Positions 54,640-64,000 of a stretch of 64,000 nucleotides of DNA are shown here, piece by piece. This stretch comes from Plasmopara viticola (lineage: Eukaryota; Oomycota; Peronosporomycetes; Peronosporales; Peronosporaceae), in contig MBPM02000066.1 in NCBI GenBank assembly GCA_001695595.3, positions 1 through 64,000 on the forward strand, read 5' to 3'. The notes under the pieces were generated by a model. It was not told the DNA's origin. It saw nothing but the letters and a program-made list of their open reading frames with translations, and did no database searches. The position numbers and the translations under genes were made by a program. Every line of letters starts with the position of its first letter. Position 1 is the stretch's first letter.

Positions 54640-57600
54640 ATGCGGACAATCGGCTTTTCCCTATACCGCAGTGGATAAGTGCAACACTAATTAATGAGGG
54701 GGCTTTGTACGTCCTGTCATAAAAATGTATTGGCCATGCTCACAACTTTTTTCCAAGCTATAAAAGAAGTGGGCGCGCCAATATGGGACTTATCACACAG
54801 CACCTTGGTGTGTTTAAAGATATGTGGCTTTTTGGTGAGCGACGGCTCATGGTCTTCGGTTTTAAGGAGGAGGCTCACAATCGAATGCAGCCTCAGTTGT
54901 ATTTTGAAAGATGTTCATGCTTTAGCTTAACGAGTTGGCTATATTAGCTAACGTGATTATGGCAAAAAAGCGTCCCTTTTAGATCTTTTCTTTTCAATAA
55001 TGTTGGTGGGTGCCCATCCCGCACCAAGAGCCGTCATCTATTTATTATATTTGTAACGGGATGTTCTCACGACAAAAAGCATCGATTTGTGTACAGCCCG
55101 TTGCGTCTTCCCGCAAAGACTTGATAGACGCTCAATAAGAGCAACAACAGTATAAGTCATTACGTTTTAACTCTTTTCTGAAATTTAGCTTGGTCATAAC
55201 AGTGATTTGTAGGCAGAAAAGAAGGCTGCCTGTCAAGTAGATCATTCGAAAATGGACAAATCAGCTTTTAAAGAGGTTTCAAATGTGCCATTGCACCAAA
55301 ATTGAGCTTTTGTGCGCCTAAATTATAGACTGCAATTTACACAAAGGCGACGTTTGAAAAATACCGCGCCTGCGCTCTGGACGAAGCCTACCGATAGAGA
55401 ACCTCGTAAGCAAATATGCCCTCCCTCGTCATTTAATTCCAGCTCGGTCGGTGGTCCACAGACCTTTCTGCCTGTGAGCAAAGAAATTGAAGAATAACGC
55501 CACGGTAACTCTGACAGTTACTGGCCAGGTATTTGCTCGTAAAAGATTGCAAAAACGACTGAACTTAGCGACAATGCTAACAAAAAAGATCATGTTGGGT
55601 AAGGGTACTCCCTGGAAAGCGTCAGACTTGTCGGCAGACTTTCTGGTCATGCAAAAAACATCATCTGGAATGACATGGATTGCCATAGTTCTAAAAGGCT
55701 AGGGATACTCTTTCCGATGACGTCTCCAATATCGGGCGCTGGGTAAAGCCAATAATGACAGCCCCCTCCGTACAGGCCTTGGATTTCTGAGTCACCTACT
55801 CAGTGGGTGATGCTCTTGTGACTCGCTCGCCACCGAGAACTGACGCAAGTTGCTTTTCCGTGAGAATATACTCACTATCGAGACAGCGGATCTGGTAATG
55901 AAGCAGAGAAGGTCCTGGATGATATTACCCGGCCGATGCAGGTCATGGCACCAAATAGTACGCTCATATGATTCTCGCGCCGTGACGGCTTTCCGGAGCC
56001 CACTCTTGGGGTATTGTAGCGTGAACAAATCGATAAGACATGAAACATTGTAACAGTGCGACCTTACCGCGGCTAAGCACGTGCTTCTAGCACCGCACTA
56101 ATTCGCAATGAAGAAATAGCAAAAGAGACTTGTTCAGATTACTTTCGGTACTTTCCAGCCCTGTCACATCTGTAGAACCCTAGATTTTAAGCCTGAAACT
56201 CATCTACATTGGATGCAGTGCTTTACGTCCGTAGGCCTAGAGTATAATTTGATCTCTTGGTAGTTCAAAGACTGTCAGCTTCGACTTAATGCCAAGCACA
56301 GGCTGGACACGTAAGCACCATACATGGGTTTAGGATCATTCCCAATTAGTTCCAGCGCACAGTCAATTTGCTGTGGCTTAAGCAACCGGAACAAATTGAC
56401 TCGCTTATGACCGTCCTCCTTGAGCTGCACAGATATGCAACCAATAGCGCGATCATAAGCGTAGAAGTATGACGTCAAACGGCTTTGTCGGCCGAAGCAG
56501 AGCTAAAATAGGCTGGTTTATCTTAATGACTAAAGAAGTGCGGCTTAAAAGAACAACCGAGCACCATATTCAAATGACTGCACAAATGCAAGAATCGCGA
56601 AGCCATCACATTCTTAATTGGATTTTTTTGAAATTTTCAAGCAAAGCCGCAATGCCTTTTATTTTCTCTATTTCTGCACTAAAGCCATGGCTTCTCACAA
56701 GAACTCAAGAGCCTAAAATTTCACCGCAAAGAAATATCTGGAAATACTGGCAAGGCGTTAATAGTTCCTCGTGACATCAAAATTGCCTTAGATGAGTCCT
56801 CGAAGCCGCCGAATATTTTCCATTCAAGCAACTATTAATGAACATGATGTCAAAGATGTCCGGACAAAGGTTGTGATGCTCAAAATAATTGTGTAACCAT
56901 ATGGGTGGGCATCACTGGAGCGTACGAAATTTTTTGTTATATCACTTGTAATGCCTCTGAGCGTACCAAACGTTGTGAAAAATTTATACGACTCCCTCAT
57001 TTAGACAAGATAAAGTAGCTACCTTAATTTAGTGCACTATTTTTTCGGTACTCATCTGTGCTTTGGATGTCCTTATCAATTTTGTGAGACATTATATCAC
57101 ACTGCTTAGCTTACTAAAAGCATGATTTAGGCACCATTCCTGTTCGAATTTTGAGCGCAGAAGTCGGTGATGGGCTGGCCCTTCCCACGCATCGTTTTCT
57201 AAAGAAATTTTGAAGATTTAGGAGTACAATTATCGTAAGTGACGTATGGAATCTAGCTCGCCATTTTACCAATTAAATAAGACTGGGTAGATGATAGAGA
57301 CGTTCATTGTCACGTAAGCAAGATTTTCGATGCAGCATAAGTGCACATAATTTCAAACAATTTGTATCGGTTTCTTTTCGATTCAAAAAAGAAATCATGG
57401 TTGCCAAACTTTGTGAGTAATACGTGGCATATCCTGTCAATAGTGTTTAAGATCATGGAGTCACCTTTAAAGTAGCCAATTGATTAGATACAAAGCAATG
57501 AACAGAAGATCTAGAGTACGTGACGTTCGTACTCCCTCACATAGGAGGCCAGGCCAAAAGCTGGACAATAATTTAAAAACCAACTCTCAACTCAAGTAAT

Positions 57601-58643
57601 AAACAGTTATTTATATAATCGTCTCGGCCGCGTCGAGAATCTATGCACGTCGAGTTAAGATTGTGGTGAGCTGAATAAAATGGAGAAGTAATTGAAAAAG
57701 CGGCAAAACTAGATTTAATTTGATACGACTACCTTATTTGTCAAAACTTGGCTGTGAGTTTAAAATATTTGGTTGCGCAAAGTCATTCCTTGTCCCTGAA
57801 ATAGAAAGAGTGACTTGATCATAGCATGCCGTAGCTAGTGAAATACGAGACTTGGCTCGATTGCACAACCATAGGCGCTTACCGCGCATCAGGGCCCTCC
57901 GAGTCATCCTTTCACCTCTGTTATTCTGTACAGCTCATTTCAAAGAAAGTCTAAGGAAAACTCGAATAAGTTCAAAATGTGTCAAAGCAAGCTAATTCTT
58001 TCAACGATAAATGTGACCCTTTCCTAGGGCCCAAAGGTTTTATATCAAAAGACGCTAAAGATAACGCTTCAAATGTTCGTAACATAGGTTCACAGGTATA
58101 GCGCGACAAGAAGTTAAAAAGGTTCTGGCAGCGAGTAATGCAGGTAGACTTCAAATTGAGTGAGGTTGCTCCACAAAAGCGTTAGTAATGCAGTTCCAGA
58201 GGCAAGTAAAAGATATGCACAAGACACAGAGTTCAACAGGTGGGTACCCAAATACAGCAAACAATACAGCTTAGCAAGAAGAGAAGGGAATTGCAATACG
58301 ATATCGCTCCATGGGATCACGAAAGACTACGATAATTTTAATGAGACAACGTTTGCCCATTCAACGCGCCCTTTTGTCACGGCAAATACGTTCTAAGCAA
58401 ATAAGTTTTTGGCTACATTATAAGTTGAGCATTTTTGAGGATGGAGTTTGGGAGACGAACGAGACTCTCAAGATATAAATACAGCCTTTGGTTTCGGACA
58501 GCTTAACTTGGACAAAAGTTGCATTGAAAGAACCTTATAGACACCGTCCATTGCACTTGAGCTTCAAGATCCCAGAGATTTCAGAAAGTCTGGTACAACC
58601 TTAACAGTAAGTATACTTTGTTGCAGCCCACCATCAAAACTCA

Positions 58644-58680
<37 letters not shown>

Positions 58681-58740
58681 TATCGAGGCACGACATAGCC
58701 TCGTATTATGGTCAGCGATAACACAAGAGCTACAAGCGCT
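54640..58740. repeat. Decayed composite repeat, fuller version of pieces in the spacer
   Basis: Consecutive parts match separate spacer intervals: 54,640-55,480 with 35,440-36,270; 56,040-56,300 with parts of 18,060-18,640 and 24,060-24,640; 56,280-57,200 with 20,280-21,200; 57,290-58,740 with 27,700-29,160. Short frames such as 56,275-56,478 (-) are not recognised. It could be one old element of about 4 kb or neighbouring elements that were copied together. Confidence 0.55.
58645..58679. repeat. (AT)n microsatellite
   Basis: An uninterrupted AT dinucleotide run of about 34 bp following CTCACG. Confidence 0.97.
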
Positions 58741-60800
58741 CTACCGATGCCTACCCGTCCGGCCACATGATTATTTTACCAATGCAGTCTTTTGCCGTTC
58801 GTACTTTGACCTTATATCTATCCGTAGACGATACAGAAGAAATAACTTGGCTTTGTAGACCCATTTGGTCCACTTAAGACATCGTTCAAGGTCATGAGCA
58901 CTATGCCAATATGGATGAATGCGTATTTGCGGCGGCACAGTTTAAGCCCACGGCTTCGTTAACAGCAGCCATGAGAATCCTGAAAACTCTCTGAAGCTGA
59001 AAGCCATCTCGGCTTGGCTTTGATGATGTAAAACAGATCCTAGCTATCTATTTGGACAAGCATAGTCTGGCTATGCAAGTCTTGGAAGCCTTTGTTCGAT
59101 TGTTTGAAAAGAAAATTGATTGATGCTGGAATTTGATGCCAAAAGCTCTCATGAGAGCATTAGGGAAACTTCGGCAGACTCCTAACTCGGCTTGTCGGAC
59201 AAGAGGAAGGTGAAAACACGACGCTTCAAAAGTGAGTCATTTCGCCATAGATCATCTCTCACGAAGCACGTACTGGTATTTTTTGGTAGGGGTACTCATT
59301 ACATTCCGTAAGTTTATAAGGCTAGATTTGACTAAGAGCTGAGAATTTAGAGGACCTTGATGGTCACAAAGGATATTCAATATTTTCACCCTTTGCTCAA
59401 TATATTCTTCTTGGTGTATTTTTCTGCCATACTAAATGTGCTCACTGACGCACATTTGCATAAATTAGATTATGTGTTCGTCCAATCCGCAGAACCGTAA
59501 GCTTCATCAACTAACACAGTTAACATGCGTGCAAAAAGGATGTCAACACAAGACCCTTCGATACTTTATCGCAGGCAAAACGGCCAAAGCCCATCTTAAA
59601 TCCTTCGCCAGCGTTTATTATTGCATTGCTTAAGCAATCAGACTGTCGTTTTCATTAAAGGGTGTATTCAGCAATCTAGTTCAGGTTGTTCTCTAAGCGA
59701 CGAAGGCCCGTAGATTGTTATCCTTTTGATGCATAATCAGCCGTCATTTAGGCCGAGAAAATATTTATCTCGGCACAACACATTAGCGGGTTGCATGTGA
59801 AAGTGGCTTGCATGTGAGCACCTGCAAAACCTGGCAGAGCATACACCCGCGTTATACACATCAATATCTTACAAAGTCTGTTTGTGCCGACGGACTGCCG
59901 AAAATTAGCCTTAACTTTGTCTATTGTCTGGCAGACATAAGAACTTAGAAATGTTTGTGTAAAACCCAAATTTAATTAGTGGATGTGGAGCCAGTTCCAG
60001 GCAGTAGATATGGAAAGCAAAAAGCACGACTATTTATCGACACCGCGAATAAATAGTATGACCTGTTTCAAACAATTGAACTTTACTAGAGAACGTGCTT
60101 CAATAGTGCAGTTTGGTAAGCGCTATTTTACATATCGAAAACTCGCTTGCTGATGTCCTTTACAGACCAATCTAGAAGCAAATTTAGTCTGAGATCACGC
60201 CGGGAAGTGTGTTTGCTGAAGCACAGTATTCATAAATTGGTATGTATTTTAGGGAGTTAAATATGCAATATTGGCTACACGGGCTTTTGAATAAAGGCAC
60301 ATTAACATTTTGCTATCATTTAAAAGCACAGCTGCTTTTGAATTAGGTGGCTCGAAAAAAATTTCCTCTCAGATCTCAATTTTTTTACTCCTATTTTTAC
60401 GGAAACAATTTGATGAACTATAGAAAGTAAACTGGACAACTCGAAAAGGAAATTAGTGCGATCGTATTGTATTGATCTATCATTATAGTTGACCTGAAGT
60501 TTTTCAGCAATTTTTATCAAGTGTAGGAGGTTTAGTAGTAGAATCGTCTTGTCGTCGACCAGCTTCAAAATGTGGAAGGAGCGCTGTCGTTGGTCCGTCA
60601 CTTGGTGGTCGATACCAATGATGTGACGAGACATCTGATGAAACATGTTGGAGTATAATTGTTCTATAACAGACAAGCGAAGCTTCTCAAAAGTTATAAA
60701 CACCAAATGGGAGACCAAGATAAACGAGGGGACAAGATGATTTATAGTTCTAAGAAAGATAACACTGTGATGATGTAACTTTCAATTTTTCTTCTAGTAA
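58741..60800. other. Stretch without a recognised gene
   Basis: Frames at 59,748-59,969 (-) and 60,320-60,718 (-, 132 codons) are unrecognised. The 5' LTR of the following copia relic may lie near its right end, but its partner is outside the window. Confidence 0.4.
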
Positions 60801-60832
60801 TCATGTTATGAGTCCAATCCTTACCTGATTAT

Positions 60833-63800
60833 GTGGAGAAGGAGAGAATGATGCAGACACCCGACGATCTGTCTGAAAACGACAGCTGTTACCGCTGGGA
60901 ATTAATTTTGGTGATGACGCTCGCGCGGAAGGGCTTCCTGGATCATTTTCTGGAAATGAAATTTGGGGACGAGACGACCGTCGATTGGAAGGTCTTGGAC
61001 ATAAAAGCGTACGCCATTATCGCAAAGGGATTGAGGCTGGACACCAATCCAAAATTCGCCATGCAGTCACAGCATAAGAGGTTTGGGATACTCTGCGAGA
61101 CTAATATAAAAAATGTAACCTTCAGAGCCGAGTCGCACCTACGCTGCGACTGCACGAGTTTCGTATGGATAAGGGCAACAGTATGGTTAGCCACCTCGAC
61201 CGTTCCGACGAGCATCTTTTAAGCATGGAGGCGGTTGGTGATGTGATGGATGAAGCTCTCCAGATGATTATTCTGCTTGGTAGCTTACCGGTTGAGTATG
61301 AGATGTTGGTGGCGATCATTACGAATTCTGTTGTGTGAGAATGGTGGATGTCAAGGAGAAGCTCCTGAAGAGGAAGCAAAACCAACAAGTCAACGAAACG
61401 AAATAGTGAGGACAATGCAGAGAAGAAGCAACCATTTCGTGGCAGATGTCACCGGTGTCACAAAGTGGGACACAAGCATTTAAATGAGTCTCAGGAAAAA
61501 AGGACAACGGCAAAGAGATGGCATTCACGGTGCACACGGGAGAAAAAGGAGAATAGTTAATGGATAGCGAAGCCTCGTCTCGTATGACCCTTTCCGAAGA
61601 AGACTTCGATGAGTTACATGATTTAAAACATCCCACCCAAGTATGCGTTGAGGATTGTGCTGGCATGACTGCCATCGATCAAGGAAGTGTTTAGTTTTGC
61701 TGTGGAAATGGAACGAAGGTAAATATGCGAGATGTGCATCACATCCTAGAGCTGTACAGACGGCTGCTGGGCATGGCGTTCGCTTCGGTGAGAATTAGTG
61801 TGGGATTAACAAAGATGATGAGCTCATTATATCGGCCAAACGCAATGGAAACGTGTACACGCTGACGGTGGAGCACGAGAAAGCGATGTTAGTGGCGAAT
61901 GAGAAGAAAAATGACGAGTGGAAGCAGTGGCACGCAAGAACTGGCCTTATGATCTACAACGACACAGAGAAGATGCAAACGGGCTACCAAACGTGACGAC
62001 GGCCGTATACAAAGTACTGTGTTGTGGATGGCAGCAAGGCAAGATGACTGTGACTAGCTTACCCAAAAAGTCGAAGAAGAAGATAACACAATCGCTGCAG
62101 CTTGTCTACCCAGACGTCATTGCACCAAATAGAACAAAAACCAGTGGTGGGTCACGCTATGTGGTGACCTTCGTGGCCTATTATTCTAGACTTGTAATTG
62201 TGCACTTTTTAAAGGCGAAGAGTGAAGTACTATCAAAGTTCATCGAGTAAAAAATGAGATGAAGCAACAGTATGAAACGACGGTCAAAGTCTTGTGTACT
62301 GACAACGGTGGCGAATAGAAGAAAAAGCGCCTGACAGCGCTCTGTAAAAAGAATGGGATTGTGCATCAGACGACTGTGGTGTACAACCCGCAGCAAAATA
62401 GCGTCGCGGAGCGCACCAATCGGATGATCGTGGAGAAAGCCAGAAGCATGACGCACTACAAATGTGTAGCTTCGAATTGGGGGCCAAAGCCGTGAACACG
62501 GCAATGTACACAATCAATTTGAGCACCAACAAAAACAACAAGACGATGGTCCGCTTCGAGTTGTGCCTCAAAGTGAAATCACATCTAAAGCATTTGCGCG
62601 TATTCGGGTCGTTAGGATATGCTCATGTCGATGATTCCAAGCGCACGAAGTTCGATGCGAAGAGCTATCGCTACATGCTGCTAGGATATGTATCCAACAC
62701 GAAGGAGTACAAGGTACTCGATCTTGAGACGAACACTGTCAAAGCTAGTCAAACAGTCGTACTTGATGAATGGGAAAAAGGCGGCATATATGAAGACAAC
62801 AGAGACAGAGCAGTCACGACAACACTGGTGATCAAGATGAGGTGGTGGGCTGGGTACCTAATGTGTCGATGAAGATGTGTTGATGGAAGAAGATCCGGCC
62901 GGTGACGATGTTAAGATGAGCACACCGAATAATAGCCATAAATTAGTTGGCACTGAACCACGTGGATATGCGAATATCACGAACATACCCCGACACGAGG
63001 AGAATCTGCAAGAGATCCTACAAGGACCTTGCCATCAAGAAATCTGCTATAACGACCAAGTCGACTTCAAAGTGTTGGTTTTCTGACCTGATGTCACACG
63101 TAGGAGCCACGCTGACTTCCAACGATATGTTCTTGCTGACGTGATCGGTGAAGAGATGGACCTGTGCAACGAGAGAACGTTAGAGATCCACCAAAGATTG
63201 AACGACCAAACACACTCATGACCGAAGATGGTGTGAAGGACAATAACGGAGGTGAAATCGTTGTGTACGATGAAAACGACAACAGTGGGGTAAGGACAAT
63301 GAAAGACCAATCAAACATTCACGACTGGAGAGTGATACGGCTTTGATGGCAGAGGTTGCCATGGCAGCACGAGTTCTTCCACAATCGTAGGGAGATGCGC
63401 TGAACGGGCCTGAGAGCCACCTTTGAAGACAAGCACTTTAGAAAGAAATCGAGGCACACGAGCGAAACAAGACATGAACACCCGTCAATCGCCAACCCGG
63501 AATGGAGACTGTTGGCTGGTAGTGGGTCTGGGCAAAAGAGACTGGTGGACGATACAAAGCACAATTAGTGACACAAGGGCTCCTACAGATATTCAGTGTA
63601 GATTTCTTCGAGTCATATGCAGCAGTAGCCAACCTGAACTCTGTTAGAGTACTATTATCAGTGTGTCGTGCGCAATATATAAATTATAGACCAGTTGATG
63701 TCGACACTACTTATCTCAACTTAGACCTTGATAATGAGGTGTTCATTGAGCAATTGAAGGGAATGAACATCAAGAGAGGATAAATTATCAAGCTCAATCC

Positions 63801-64000
63801 TGCACTGTACGGACTGAAGCAAGCTACAAGCGCATGAGACAAAACCATTTTAAATGCATTGCTGGGGATGTACTTCGTCGCAAGTGGTGGTCTACATGAA
63901 GAAAGACAATGACATTTAGGCGTATGCGTGTCTCTATGTTGATGATATGGTAGTGGCTGCGGAGCCACAAAGCATGATCCAGGAAATCGAGAGCGCAAAA
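60833..64000 (+). pseudogene. Degenerate Ty1/copia gag-pol, cut by the window end
   Basis: Pieces in order over shifting frames: gag 60,833-61,320 (LGSLPVEYEMLVAIITNS at its end); CCHC-like knuckle CHRCHKVGHKH at about 61,450; protease with DSEAS instead of DSGAS at about 61,563; integrase linker GLPNVTTAVYKVLCCG near 61,980; SRYVVTFVAYYSRLVIVHFL near 62,155; CTDNGGE followed by a stop near 62,300; NSVAERTNRMIVEKARSM near 62,400; MLLGYVSNTKEYKVLDLE near 62,680; reverse transcriptase FESYAAVANLNSVRVLLSVC near 63,610; and LYVDDMVVAAEP near 63,935. There are many stops. Its reverse transcriptase text differs clearly from the element at 9,870, so it is a different copia lineage. Confidence 0.88.

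Noticed and set aside
60320..60718. 132-codon minus-strand frame
   Set aside because: No family recognised, AT-rich low-information text, and no neighbour context. I list the interval only as an unrecognised stretch.
61319..61675. 118-codon minus-strand frame
   Set aside because: It is antisense to the copia gag/protease relic, which explains the interval better.

Overview
The window looks like accessory, repeat-rich DNA from an oomycete, most likely a Phytophthora-like species or downy mildew. The basis is a secreted protein with an EER-type N-terminus followed by long arrays of WY/LWY helical modules (a fold class known from oomycete RxLR-type effectors), together with oomycete-style Ty1/copia and Mutator-like (MULE) elements. 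It is AT-rich, and I see no intron-bearing housekeeping genes, rRNA or CRISPR. The species is not determined.

Layout. Two arms of a large inverted duplication frame the window: positions 1 to about 8,330 (+), probably continuing past the left edge, and about 45,515 to 53,943 (-). Each arm holds, in transcriptional order, a decayed MULE transposase fragment, about 700 bp of non-coding DNA and one giant LWY effector gene. Copy A (1,424-8,476, +) keeps a good signal peptide and EER motif, but its body is broken by about a dozen small deletions. Copy B (45,500-52,540, -) has an uninterrupted body of about 2,340 codons, but a 7-bp deletion has knocked its signal-peptide ATG out of frame.

The 37-kb spacer is a graveyard. 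At 8,900-14,421 a MULE relic is split by a young copia element (9,870-14,235) with identical 145-bp LTRs and a 5-bp target duplication. The rest holds at least nine further, heavily decayed LWY gene fragments on both strands (16,850-17,720; 22,440-23,850; 24,740-25,480; 26,000-26,690; 26,740-27,620; 29,537-30,625; 31,500-35,060; 38,560-41,230; 43,490-45,515). These all cover roughly the C-terminal third of the gene, several share one 5' breakpoint, and several keep a C-terminal extension that copy B lacks. Small elements have landed in the relics: a Harbinger-like MITE (31,877-32,482), a tRNA-derived SINE (44,614-44,933) and a 330-bp dispersed repeat (45,142-45,468, with three more copies at 14,716-15,815).

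To the right of the inverted duplication, 54,640-58,740 is a mosaic of decayed repeats that also occur in pieces inside the spacer. A second, degenerate copia element (about 60,830 to the window end, +) runs off the right edge. The history I infer is growth of a giant tandem LWY gene, 5' truncation and segmental amplification of its C-terminal part, inverted duplication of the full gene, then decay and transposon nesting. All similarity statements come from reading by eye; no alignment was computed.
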